From NCBI GenBank assembly GCA_037042915.1, contig CM073202.1, positions 3,224,001 through 3,288,000 on the forward strand: DNA of 64,000 nucleotides. Direction: 5' to 3'. The DNA comes from Auricularia sp. M13 (Eukaryota > Basidiomycota > Agaricomycetes > Auriculariales > Auriculariaceae). Numbering within the stretch: the first letter of the stretch is position 1; every line of letters starts with the position of its first letter. The position numbers and the translations under genes are program-made. The notes below the pieces were generated by a model. The model did no database searches, had not been told where the DNA came from, and worked only from the letters and a program-made list of their open reading frames with translations. Positions 45,902 through 56,823 of this stretch are shown piece after piece.

Positions 45902-47469
45902 ATGCTCGTCGCGTTGCAGCTCGTCGTCGCCGCCACGCTCGCCGTTTGCGCCGCGAGATGGCAGCCGCCAGAAGAGCTCTTCGACCCGCTCGTCGCACAG
46001 AAGGTGCTCGATATGGCGCAGACGGTGCGCTCTCCGCCAGCGTACCCAGCCATCACGAGCACGAGCGGTGTCTGGCAGTGGTCGGGCCCGGACAACTGGA
46101 TAACGGGCTTCTTCCCGTCGACGTTGTACCAGATGGCGAAGCGGGAGTGCCTGTGCCCGGGCTCGACGATCGTCAATGGCACCGTGCCCGACTGGCTCGC
46201 ACTGGGGCGCACGTGGAGTGCGGCGATCCCGCCGCTGCATTGGCACAATGGCCAGGGGCACGACGTCGGCTTTCTCAGCTGGCCGTTCGTCGAGGAACTG
46301 AGAATGTACGTGCGGAATGCGGCACAGACTTTGAGTACTGACGCCTCGCTACCAGTCACCCTGACAACGCGACCGCACGCGAGAACATCATCGAGTTTGC
46401 TCTGGAACTCTCGTCGCGGTACGCGAAGGAGGTCGGCTGCACGCGCTCGTGGGACTGGTCCTCGTCGACATCCCCGACGCCGGAGACGGACTTCCTCGTG
46501 ATCATGGACAACCTCATGAACCTCGAGACGCTGATTCAGGCGTACGAACTCACGGGGAACCGCACCTTCTACGACGTTGCCATCAACCACGCCGACACGA
46601 CGCTCAAGAACCATTTCCGCAGCGACTGGGGCTCCTGGCACGTCGTCAACTATGACCACCTCACCGGCGCGGTCAAAGAGAAGTATACACAGCAGGGATA
46701 CAGCGACGACTCGACCTGGTCAAGAGGGAAAGCTGGGGACTACATTCCTATGCCAGACGCACGTGTTCGACTGATTCACTTGATTGACGTTTTCCTGAGA
46801 CATTCAACAGTCTATCAGTACACGAAGGATCCCCGCTACTTAGACGCGGCGCGCAATATTGCTTCCTACTTCCTTAGTCACACCCCGGAGACCTACACGC
46901 CGTGGTGCGTGACCGAATCCTTCCCTGGGAGTTGCGCCATTGACCATGATACAATTACAGGGACTTTGACGCTCCGATGGACCCCCCGCTCGCCGACTCC
47001 TCCGCGGCAATGATAGCCGCCGCGGGTCTGCAAATTCTCGCGCAGGTCGAGACATCCGTTGGAGACGTTGTCGCTGCTCGGGGATGGACGGGTGGGGCGC
47101 GCAGGGTATGTGTAGCATTGCTCTTCCAGCAGCCTCGTGCTAAACGCAACGCAGCTTATCTCTCAGACGGCGGGATACGCCTGGAATGCATCCTGGCAGA
47201 GCCTGCTCTCGAATGGGACGCGTGACAACCACGGCGTGCCGCATTCGAACAGCACCGGTTTGCCGTACGGCGACTACTTCTGGATCAAGGTGAGATTCTA
47301 AATCTTTCAGCAGCCTACGAAACTGCTTATTCATCTTCCGAAGAACGGCAACTACCTACTCGTCTCGCAGGAGGTCGAGTGCCCGAATGGGGACTCGGCG
47401 CCGCCCACGGGTTGCGCTCTTGACCTTACCGTGCCATTCTTTGCAACTGACAGCGCTGAAATGCGGTGA
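45902..47469 (+). CDS. Secreted GH88-like unsaturated glucuronyl hydrolase, altered motif
   Basis: Starts at ATG 45902 with a signal peptide (MLVALQLVVAATLAVCAARW). Exon 1 has GPDNWITGFFPSTLYQMAKR and GHDVGFLSWPF, where the Asp matches one catalytic Asp of unsaturated glucuronyl hydrolases. A GTACGT intron joins to IHPDNATARENIIEFALELS and DFLVIMDNLMNLETLIQAY, which carries the second expected Asp. WGSWHVVNYDHLTG and DDSTWSRG follow. The family then expects QAWGLYGF; here the frame reads KAGDYIPMPDA, while WGLHSYA is visible one frame over. Later exons give QYTKDPRYLDAARNIASYFL, WDFDAPMDPPLADSSAAM and GLPYGDYFWIK. The last exon (VECPNGDSAPPTGC) is unusual and its start is uncertain. The enzyme would remove unsaturated uronic acids from lyase-generated oligosaccharides. 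The damaged motif makes activity doubtful. Confidence 0.8.
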
Positions 47470-47749
47470 AAAGATCCGTCCTGTGGACGCAGTTCGACTG
47501 AGAGCGACCCTAGGATACTATCCTATTACACTTCTAATTCAATACCAATATATACCAGCATTAATATTCGATTCTTCGTGGGCAGTTGAGTGCTTGCAGT
47601 CGATGAGGTGAGGTAATTCTTATGCGCATGCGATTGCACTCGCGATTTTTTTCTTCCAAACACACGTAGTCTACACCATTGCAAAGACAAAGCATACACT
47701 AAGCTTCACATTCTTGCCCCAGTGAAACAGAAGCCGTTGGTTTCCCCAT

Positions 47750-48521
47750 TCAGAGGATGATGACAATGCCGAGGAGATCGATGAAGATGTTGGCGACGAG
47801 CACAAGGTGGATCTGCAGCGCGCGAGTTAGGGATCGATGTGTGGCTCACGGGGGATGCGTACCGAAAGGAATAGCTTGAGGTTGAGGATCCTGAAAGCAA
47901 GTGAGAAGGGTATTTGGGATGTTTATTCGATGACAGGGTACTCACAATTTGGCAATGATACCCACAATGCCGATGACGACGACGCCGAACACGTTAAGGA
48001 AGAGCTAAGACAGCAACATGAGGAAATATCGAAACGAAGTGAGCGCTGAGAGCGCGTACCTGGATCTGAGCGTCGAGCAGCACGCTCGCGGTGATGGCGG
48101 AGACCGTCTGCGGCGACTTGCTGATGTGGTCGGCGGCGTTGTTGATGGCGTCTGCGACGTTCTTGGCGACCGTGTTCTTGTCCGCGGCAGAAAGGAAGAC
48201 GGGGCCCATGCGCTCGAGGCTGTTCGTCGCGGTGGCGAACGCGTTGGAGATCGCGTTGATGTTCGGGCCAGCATTGGCAGTGGCAGCTGAGACTCATCAT
48301 GAGGTTCTGTCGCGCAAACGACTACATGCTGTTGACTCACCGAAGCTGAAGGTGTTGAGAGCACTGTTGACGTCGTTCGAGAGCTTGGCGATGACGTCCA
48401 CAACAGCGGACGCGCGCTTCTCCATGTCGCGCGCTTCGATGTCGGCGTCGAGGGGTGAGGCGACGGCGAAGAGCCCGAAGCTGAGGAAGAAGAGGACGAG
48501 GGAGAAGATGCGCGAGTTCAT
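47750..48521 (-). CDS. Small secreted protein, SSP copy 3
   Basis: Starts at ATG 48519-48521 and ends at TGA 47750-47752, with the same five-exon layout as copy 2. The signal peptide MNSRIFSLVLFFLSFGLFAV is identical to copies 2 and 4. A DMEKRAS processing-like site and AVVDVIAKLSNDVNSALNTF follow. The middle contains NTVAKNVADAINNAADHISK, SPQTVSAITASVLLDAQIQ and RMGPVFLSAADKN. The small C-terminal exons encode LFLNVFGVVVIGIVGIIAKL, then a short LNLKLFLS-type piece, then IHLVLVANIFIDLLGIVIIL. It lies head-to-head with copy 4, 2.6 kb away, suggesting an inverted local duplication. Confidence 0.88.
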
Positions 48522-48590
48522 TGCCGTTGTTGTGGTAGTAGGGCTGGCTGGCTGCTGGCTCTGGAGAAGTAGTTGTCGTCTCTCGTGTGT

Positions 48591-48598
48591 CTTTTATA
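48591..48598 (-). promoter_or_regulatory. TATA box of SSP copy 3
   Basis: TATAAAAG on the minus strand, 70 bp upstream of the ATG at 48521. The region between it and the ATG holds the shared leader (AGAGCCAGCAGCCAGCCAGC). Confidence 0.6.
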
Positions 48599-51021
48599 CG
48601 CGAAAATGCCAATGAATCTCGGCCTGCAAAGGTCTAGAAGTGAGATAGCCTTAATGCAAGATCTGAGAAGACGTCGGGTGCAGATAGACGGGACCAAGAG
48701 TGCCTCTGAGATGAGAGCATTGTGCCGCCCCTTGCAGTGCAACATTCATGGGTTCCAGGGGAGGCAATCCCGGAAGCCAGGTACAGGTTCAAAGTTTCCG
48801 GACGGCAAATAATATCTTGACATTTTCGTCGCAGTGCTAGGCGACTGCAGGCGTGAGAAGTCAATCCTGGCGAGATCAAGGGCGGAGTACGGTCCTATGG
48901 GTGGAAGTATAGCCGCGAGACGAAAGCTGGGAGAGTCTACAAGATCCAGACACTGGCGAAGAGCATATTCGTGCCGAAAATGGCCGGAATGCGGCGCATA
49001 ATGGGCACCCAAAACATGCACGCAGGCACGTTCAAGGGACGTGTACACGTTAATCGAAATCAGAAAGGAGGCATGAATGGCGCGAAGTGGTGTGATTAGC
49101 GATGTCCGTCCTCGCAATGCAAATTGATATGACAGGAATAGTTGCGCCCTTGGAGGATGCTGCGTCGTTGCACTGGTCTCGCGAGAGGTGCCTGAATAGC
49201 AGTTAAGCCTTGGAAAACGCAAGTTGTCCCAAAGACTTTACGAAACGCGTCGGCCCGTAGGAATGGAGTGCCACGGGGTATAAGGGAGAGGGACACACTG
49301 CGGCGTGCTTCCAGCGGTGCCGGCGGTCGTGGGAGTTGTAACCCTGAAGAAATCGCCGTGCAGACGGCGCCCTGCATACTTCACATGCAATTAACCCGAG
49401 CCGCGGCCTTCATGCCATGAACAAGAGACAAGCAATTGCTGTCCACGAGCATCGGCAGCCGGCTCCGGTTGCTGACGCGCGTCCAGCGCAGAGCCAACAC
49501 AGGCAACGATAACGGAGTAGGAAGATTTTGCTCTGTTAATCCTTGGCCTGACCCGAAGCTATCGGCAAGATGTGTGGCGGACTGGAGGATTGGAAAGAAA
49601 GCCGGTGGGGTTGCTCCCCGACTCGCAGCCCGCGGATCAAGCCGAATGAACTTTGTCTCGTCCGCCCTCGACGGTAGTACCTACCTACCTACCTCCATCG
49701 CTGGCCCTTGCACGGAAAACTGCATTGCTAACCATCTCCTATGCTACAAAGAACCTTTGGAGCGTGCTGTCTTCTTACGGGATATCCTCGCATCCAGACT
49801 GCTTCTTGCTCTGAGGTTCAACCTGGAATGCTTCCTGAAGGGCCCAAAGCTTGCCGCATTTGAAGTTCGATTTTAATCTGGATGCTTTGAGCTGCCATGC
49901 TTGCTGACCTGGTTTACACTAGATGCCAGATTCCCTCGACTACAAACGAACGCGCAAGATTGCAGTGGTATACTCTGTGCACGGTGGCGCCCGGGCTAGT
50001 GCGCAGCCTACAGCGTCCGTCCTCATAGATTACGGGATGTTAATGACTAATGTTCACACTCTGACATATATCACTCAGAATTTACTGTCTGCTCAAAATT
50101 TCACACAGTGTGGTCGTTCGACTGCATCCACGATAACGCACGCCGACATTTCACATGATGAGTGAAGCGTACCAATCCAATACGTTCTTCGGAGTCGAGG
50201 CCCTTCTTTTCTGCACGTGAGGTATGCAGGGATGTAGTCGGCAGGCGGTTTTCTCAGGGTAGCAACTTCTTGAAGCGCCGGAACCGCTGGAAGTGGGCCG
50301 ATATTTCCTCCGGCTGTCCCTGGTAGCAGGCTCGACCTCTTCGCGCACGAACCGTTTGTACGCCCTCGAGACGTCGACGATGACGCAGCGGGATCATCGA
50401 GCAGGTCGCCCTGGGAACGTCTGTGCTGCGAGCGAGCTGTCGACTAATATGCCTTTCGGCGTACGGCTGCGCTTCACGCTTCTCTCGCCTTACGGAGGCT
50501 CTACCGTAAGCAAGAACACACACCTAAGGCCCAGGTCCCATTGCATTTTCCATCTCTATGTTGATTGACGTGCGCAGACCCCAAAATTGCGCCTATGGGC
50601 GCTGCCGACTTTGTTCGTCCTACTTATTGTCCGCCGCACTTTCACCCCCTTCCGCACGAGAATCTGGATGTATCGACGTGTGCATGATGCAGGGACTCGT
50701 CTAGAATTTATGCCGAGGCTAGGCTCTGGACAGTGCTGCATGGCATCGATTCTGTTGTCTGTCCGACTTTGACCGTCTGAGCCTCTCATAGATCAAGTAC
50801 GCAGTATGATAACTATGTCCCACTGAGGTGCGTGCATGTTGGTTAGTCATTTGCGTTCGTGGGATTGCTTCACGATCTGCACCACATGAGCTGCAGGCGT
50901 GTCGTTCGCAAGATCTCGCTCTAAAGGCACTCTGACTCCTCGGGTGCGTTTATCCAGTCTTCTCAACTATCGCATACTATACCTAAACTCTTGGCAGACC
51001 GAGATTAATTGTGATTTCAGG
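48599..51021. other. Gene-poor region between head-to-head SSP copies 3 and 4
   Basis: About 2.4 kb with no supported gene. It contains the second copy of the dispersed repeat (50208-50323) and a short CCTA microsatellite near 49681-49696. It probably holds the promoters of both SSP genes. Confidence 0.45.
50208..50323 (+). repeat. Dispersed repeat, copy 2
   Basis: Partner of 40915-41030 in the same orientation, 9.3 kb away. The match fades upstream and stops just after GTCCCTGG. Confidence 0.65.
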
Positions 51022-51029
51022 TATAAAAG
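51022..51029 (+). promoter_or_regulatory. TATA box of SSP copy 4
   Basis: TATAAAAG, 80 bp upstream of the ATG at 51102. It is followed by GACA, as for copy 3. Confidence 0.6.
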
Positions 51030-51101
51030 ACAGACGAATTACGACGACCTTGTCTCCAGAGCCAGCAGCTAGCCAGCCCTACCACTACAGCAACAGCAGC
51101 A

Positions 51102-51866
51102 ATGAACTCGCGTATCTTCTCCCTTGTACTATTCTTCCTCAGCTTCGGGCTCTTCGCCGTCGCGTCGCCCCTCGATGCCGACCTCGAGGCGCGCGATATG
51201 GAGAAGCGCGCGTCCGCCGTTGTCGATGTCATCGCCAAGCTCTCGAATGACGTCAACAGCGCTCTCAACACCTTTAGCTTTGGTGAGCGTCGAACAGTTG
51301 CCCCTTCTATGATAGTACTCACGGCGTCTCAGCCGCCAATGCCAATGCTGGCCCGAACATCAATGCGATCACCAACGCGTTCGCCACCGCAACCAACAGC
51401 CTTGAGCGCATGGGCCCCGTATTCCTCTCCGCTGCCGACAAGAATACGGTCGCGAAGAACGTCGCGGACGCGATTAATAACGCCGCGGATCACATCAGCA
51501 AGTCGCCGCAGACGGTCTCCGCTATCACCGCGAGCGTGCTGCTCGACGCGCAGATCAAGGTGCGTAATCTCAACGCCCACTTCAATGTTTATATCTCTCA
51601 TCTTGTTCTTCCAGCTCTTCCTCAATGTGTTCGGCATCATTGTCGTCGGCGTCGTCGGTATCATTGCCAAGCTGTGAGTTTGCATTCGGGCTGACCGCCT
51701 CGTTTTTTTCTGACCAATTTCAGGATCATCAACATCAAGCTGTTCCTCTCAGTGCGTTCATCCCTTATGACTTGTCCTCCGGCCGCTGACTCGTGCGCTG
51801 TAGATCCACCTTGTCCTCGTCGCGAACATCTTCATTGACCTACTCGGGATCATAATCATCCTCTAG
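51102..51866 (+). CDS. Small secreted protein, SSP copy 4
   Basis: Starts at ATG 51102 and ends at TAG 51864-51866 after the exon encoding IHLVLVANIFIDLLGIIIIL. The signal peptide, DMEKRAS site and first exon match copies 2 and 3 almost exactly (AVVDVIAKLSNDVNSALNTF). The second exon contains NINAITNAFATATNSLERMG, PVFLSAADKNTVAKNVADAI and SKSPQTVSAITASVLLDAQI. The third reads LFLNVFGIIVVGVVGIIAKL and the fourth IINIKLFLS. Introns differ in sequence between copies while exons are conserved, as expected if the protein is under constraint. The high copy identity and shared leader point to recent duplication, and the strong TATA box fits high expression. Confidence 0.9.
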
Positions 51867-52250
51867 ATTATATGCAGATGTAGCGCTTCTCACTGGGTAA
51901 AAATTAGTCGTCATTGGGATTCTGTGTGTCGCATATTGGGGCCTCTTCTGTCTGCACAAGGATGTCGTCCTTTCCCTATTGCGGAAATAGATGAAGTGTC
52001 ATTGTCCTCAACGAGATGTCGTTTCTGACAGTGAAAATAACGCGAACTCGGAAAAAGAAGAAATCTAGGTATACGCCGCTCGCTTGAGATGGAAGGCCAA
52101 GCGGATCAGTCGCCACGGAGCTTTTCAGGCCGGATCAACTCGTGTTTGCTGCCGAGTCGTGAGTCCTTGACCACGTACTTATTCACCGTTATCTGTTCCG
52201 TGCTCATGCTCCTACACACGTCACGGTGAACCATCTCGCTCTCTCGTAAT
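51867..52250. other. Intergenic region, no gene seen
   Basis: Lies between SSP copy 4 and the next plus-strand gene. It probably carries the terminator of one and the promoter of the other. Confidence 0.4.
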
Positions 52251-53665
52251 ATGGCGCTCTTAAACAACGATATCCTGTTCCTGGTGACGGATTTCTCCAA
52301 TACCAGTGGTCTACGAGATCTTTGCCTCGTTTCGCGCGCACTCTACGGTCACGCAGTCCGCCGATTGTACAATTCAGTGCGTATAACGCATCCTTCAGCT
52401 CTTTATACGTTCATAGAGTCGGTCGAGCGCCACCCTTGGCTCGCCGAATCTGTTAAATCATTTTCGGACGTCGTCAAAGTTCGCGTAGGCACGAGCGCTA
52501 CCTTCTTATGGAGCATCTCTCGAAGCCTTCTCGCTCTTCCTAATCTGGAGTCTATATCCCTGTTTGTTGCCGGGATATACGACACTGACATTGAACCGAT
52601 GCGGGCGATTTATTCGGCTGTTGCCAGTCGAGCTCGTCTTCGAAACCTGCGTCTTCGGGCCATCAACATGGATGTGCTACCCGAGCTACGAAATCTGGAG
52701 AACATAAGCCACTTGGACGTGTCCTTCAGCCATAATGTGCCCATTGGTGTAACGCTGGCCTGGCTTTTCAAAATGGCCCAATGCACACAGTCGCTCGCTG
52801 TCGACGGAGTGCTTCTGGAACGCGGGCTACAAAGCTTAGATAGCTCTAGTCCGCCCGTCTTCGCGCAGGTCCGTAGGCTTTCTGCGAATTCTCAATCAGT
52901 ACATGGCATCTCTCCAACCTCCCGCCTTATATCAGCCTTCCCGTCACTCCAATCCCTCTCGCTCGGCGCCCGCATAACCAAAGACATTCGCCAACTTCCG
53001 GCATGCCTGGATGTGCTCTTGCCCTGCCTCCGTCATCTGGAACTGAAGACTTGGAACTATGGCCTGTTATCGGCGCAGCACCCGATTTCGAGTTTGCGGC
53101 TGAGCGTCGCCCGCGGCGATCTCATTCTCAGTCCCGAAGTTTATCTGGGGCTAGTTTCCTCACCGAATGTCCGCGCTCTTGAGATTGATTGGGGGTCTTC
53201 TGCATCTTTTATCGTTGCTGCCTCGGCCTTGGCAGCCTTTCCTGGGCTCACCTTCCTCGACGTTACTGTCCGCACATACAATACAAGAGACGTAAGAGAA
53301 ATTACATCTCCCATCATCTTTGCTGACTGCCCCCAAAGATTAATTCATGGTTGCGGGATAGAACAAGGTTACCTCAGGCCACCCCTCCCAACTTGGCCGC
53401 CCTGACCATTCGGTGGATGTCGGCTACGGCGATCGCGCAGACTTTCGAGTCAAACGACCTTGCCGCTCTGAGCTCTGTTTCCCCTGCGCTTAAGCTTTTG
53501 AGGATCGCCAAGCGCATCGAGCGCGGCGATTGCGCTTTTCAGGCCTGGAAGATCTCATCCGTTCCACGCGAGATTGACTGGGAAGACGCATGTGAGATTG
53601 CTAGCGAACATTTATTCGCAGCCGGCACGCCTCGTACACCCTGGGATGACCTTACGGCGGTTTAG
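52251..53665 (+). CDS. F-box-like / leucine-rich protein (442 aa)
   Basis: Two exons, 52251-53291 and 53378-53665, joined in phase 0 over an 86-bp intron (GTAAGA...ACCTCAG); without splicing the frame would stop at 53405. The N-terminus MALLNNDILFLVTDF followed by LRDLCLVSRALYGHAVRRLY matches the shortened F-box-like start common in basidiomycete proteins (L..DI...I, then L..LCLVSR....A..RLY). The body has leucine-rich strands (LPNLESISLFVAGIYD, LENISHLDVSF, FPSLQSLSLGARI, LPCLRHLELKTWNY, FPGLTFLDVTVRTY) arranged like a divergent LRR solenoid. It is likely an SCF substrate adaptor, if the F-box is functional. It is unrelated in detail to the F-box gene at 16059. Confidence 0.78.
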
Positions 53666-53986
53666 TCTCCCGTCCAGACTGCGTTGGTCTCAGTCAGGTA
53701 CGGGTATATGTCGTTGTTCGTTCGCCACGGTTATCAACTGTTTCCGCAGATATTTCACGATTTGCAAGTCCACTCGCGTGCCACATGGAAACGCGCCACC
53801 ACCGAGCACAACGACTTCTCTTCATTCCTTGCTCTGTCATACTTTGTCTGCAACCACTGCTTCGTAGAGGCCGACCACCACAGTCTCGACCCTTTGGTGG
53901 CACAATAACGCGCACTTGTATAAATTCTCCGGCTTCGTAGCGGTCGAGCGGAAACTGATTCCAAGCCTTTTCACCACATTCCCTTT
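53666..53986. other. Short intergenic region
   Basis: An open frame at 53684-53908 (74 aa) overlaps the likely 3' UTR. It has no domain or codon evidence and was left out. Confidence 0.35.
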
Positions 53987-55413
53987 ATGTCCCAGCCGTC
54001 TCAGCAGCCACACGGGCACAACCAGGGAGACGATGACCCTTTCTATATCAGTTCTTCACAGGAGTCTATGGAGGAAGTCATCATAGAGCCAATGGAGGTG
54101 GGTTTCCAGCCGCGCTTATATCGTGTATTCCTGACCAGCTGGCAGTGCGATGAGCCCGAAATTGAGGACGCCGATGCCGACGTCGACACGCAGAACGACA
54201 CTCGAGAGCGGGCGTCCAGCCCGTCTATCATAGTATCAGGAGACTCGTCGCCTGCGCGAGGGAATTCCCGGGCAAGTACCGTTGTACAAACAATCCATCT
54301 CAGCGCGCTGACATGCTATCATAGGCCGCTTGGACGTTCGAATCGTGGCGTGCTCGGTGTCGGGAAGCGACCCCGCACCGCGAGTCGTCCCCGGACACCA
54401 CTGCGCCTCCTGAGCCCGTCACGCCTGGGATCTCAGAAACGCCTCAGTACCCTCCTCCCTGTCCACCGCCGGGGCGCACGATGAGCGCGCTGAATCTCAC
54501 AGCGCATCATGCGCCGGGCGGCGACGTGTTCCGCCCTGCGCTCGCAATGAACGAGTATGCAGCAAGGCAAAGCGGAATTGGACTACGCCGCACGTTTTCA
54601 GCGGGGGACCCTTCGCCGAGCTTTATTCCCGGTCGGATCGCTCTACCGGTGCCGGCCCGTTTACCTACTGTGCAGGAGAGCGGGGGCGGCGCAACCCAGG
54701 GTCCGTCACCTGCTTGTAGCCCTGCGCGTCTGCGTACCTTGCCGCCGCCTCCGCAAGCTCAGGGCGACTTTTTGCCGTCGTCGCAGGAGGCCTTGATGAA
54801 CGATGCTTTCGCGGATGGTCCATCGCACATGCGCTGGTACACTGAAGACTTTGATGACGACCTGGACCTCGAGACATCCCCGCCTTCGCAGAAAAGGACG
54901 CAGGCCGACGTCGCGTATACGGAAGACACAGTTTCTGATGCGATGAACGAGGACGACGTCGACAATTGCGAAGATACTGTGCTTCATGTCGGTGGGTTCC
55001 CCTCCGACCCGGAACCACCGTCTGGGTCCTCCACTGTGCAGTCCGACGATGACAGCAACACACCTCGACCTCCGAGATTTAATCTGCCTCTGCCTAATGT
55101 CGAGCCTACCTCAGAGCCGGCAGACGTAGACGAGGACTTCATTGACGACGACAACAGCACTGCCCCGTCGTCGTCTCAGCCTCTCGCCGACGACGATGGC
55201 ACTCCGGCGTCGCGGAGTTACAGGCTCGCAATGGAGCGTCTGCGTGATCTTTATAACGTCCAGCCGCTTGATATGGACGGGACAGCCCCGCTGCTCCCGA
55301 ACTGGGACGATCTCGACGATGACGACACCGGCAGCGACGATACTTCTCATGCAAACTCACATTCTCCCGACGATAGTGCCCCTGGACCTAGCAACCAGTC
55401 GTCTCCGCAGTAG
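53987..55413 (+). CDS. Acidic, Ser/Pro-rich disordered protein (461 aa)
   Basis: Two exons, 53987-54283 and 54325-55413, joined in phase 0 over a short 41-bp intron (GTACAAAC...ATCATAG). The splice gives one frame in which TTAPPEPVTPGISETPQYPP runs directly into TMSALNLTAHHAPGGDVFRP. The N-terminus is MSQPSQQPHGHNQGDDDPFY. The C-terminal half is strongly acidic (DFDDDLDLE, DEDFIDDDN, NWDDLDDDDTGSDDT) with one predicted helix (YRLAMERLRDLYNVQPLDMD). No known fold is visible. Acidic disordered proteins can act as nuclear or chaperone-like factors, but nothing here shows which. A start at the internal ATG 54481 is an alternative if the intron is not used. Confidence 0.6.
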
Positions 55414-55710
55414 CTTTGTCCTTTCCTTCGTAATGCCCACAAAGATGTCATTCTGATTGTATCCCTTCTCATGTATCCGCGCTTTGTATCCCCCTCTCAG
55501 ATAATAGATGAATTGTTTCCTTAGTGACGCACACACACGAATGGGCACTGCATTGCTCTTGTCTGCGATTGTTTGACACTCAACCCTGTGGCACCGAGGC
55601 ATACAATCCAAGGCGCTCAAAAGTATAAATCTCCGGACGGCGCAATTAGTTTCATACAATCGCAGACTCCCCTCACTGACGTTTCACTAGTCAAGCCCAG
55701 AGCGCTCTCA

Positions 55711-56275
55711 ATGACCAACTACGAACACTCGCATGACGGGCAGAACCCGTCAGGGAACAGTACGTCGGCTGCAGCACTCCTGCGCGGATTTTCATCGCAT
55801 TTCTCACCTTTTGCTCCAGCAGGTGACAACAATATTACTATAGCGGACAACAGCTCCTCCGAATTCAAACCGACGCCCCGAAGCTCGACGACAGGCGATT
55901 GGTCCAATGGCGGCATCGTGGTGTCGAAAGGTCACGCTTGGCCGAGCGTCAGTACCCCAAGCACCGTCCGAGTCGCGCCGGCGAACTCGCCCAATCCGTT
56001 CTCGCCGTCCCTCGCTCATACGCCGTCGACGTGTGCGCCGATTCCTGGAACCGTCGCAACACCATACGACAATTTCGCCCAAGGGGTACGCACTTGTTAA
56101 GCGCCCGGAAGCAACCGGGAGGGGGAGGGTCCCCCGAAGATGCCGTTAAGGAATTTTTTTATTATCTTGAATTATTTTTCAGGGATGGTGCAGAGACTTG
56201 ATTGAGATTTTAGGAGGTCATATTACCTACCTCAAAGCATCCCATGTGGGTAAAGCAGCTGGATTCACAGAATAG
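55711..56275 (+). CDS. Uncertain disordered protein, possibly 5' part of a longer gene
   Basis: Starts MTNYEHSHDGQNPSGNSTSA at ATG 55711. An open exon to 56085 ends in TPYDNFAQG at a GTACGC donor; splicing over 97 bp gives GWCRDLIEILGG and a stop at 56273-56275. The exon is Ser/Pro/Asn-rich without a domain. The true 3' exons may lie further on, at 56962-57153, where a DDPENLF motif occurs. Low confidence on the structure. Confidence 0.35.
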
Positions 56276-56728
56276 CACTGAGCAGTCCGTTTTGGGCACA
56301 TTGCCTCCGATGCCGGAATCAGATCGGACGGCCGTGTACCATGGATTGCAAAGTTAATCATCATACAGAGTGGCTGGGGTAATCTCAGCAAGAGTATTTG
56401 ATGATCAGGTCGGTATTGGAGAGAGATACCATTGGCTTGGTGACATACAGCAGGCCAGGGGCAGTACAAATCCTCTTCAAACGCTCTCAGCAGGTCTGCT
56501 TAGTGAAGTCGCGCCCAAACAATAGTTCTTATCCGTCTCAGCTCTCTCATGAATGGTCTCATTAATATCCGTAGTCAATAAGTGGTGCCAATTCCCTGGT
56601 ATTACGGTGTGTACAACCTCACAGGTGAGCCTCGGGATCAATAAAGCTTCCCAAATAGGGAACTGTCACCTGTCAGGTCACGTGACAGGGGGGGAGGGGG
56701 TCACTCAAGAGGCGTTATGGAGTTTTTC
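56117..56728. repeat. Pair of related G-rich segments about 575 bp apart
   Basis: The segments near 56117-56160 and 56689-56728 share GGGAGGG..GTC, AAGA.G, CGTTA and GGA.TTTTT in the same order. The inverted pair CCTGTCA (56669-56675) and TGACAGG (56683-56689) borders the second. They may mark an insertion between exons. Confidence 0.35.
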
Positions 56729-56823
56729 GGGACGGTGCAGGAATTTTTTTTTTGCCACCCCCTTGATTTCGCCTCTCCGGGTCCTGCAGATTCGGCGCTT
56801 ACCATCTCGCATGCGCCTGCATC

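Noticed and set aside
49681-49696. CCTA tandem units as an interstitial telomere-like repeat
   Set aside because: Only four units of a four-base motif, and fungal telomeres are usually TTAGGG-type; it is an ordinary microsatellite.
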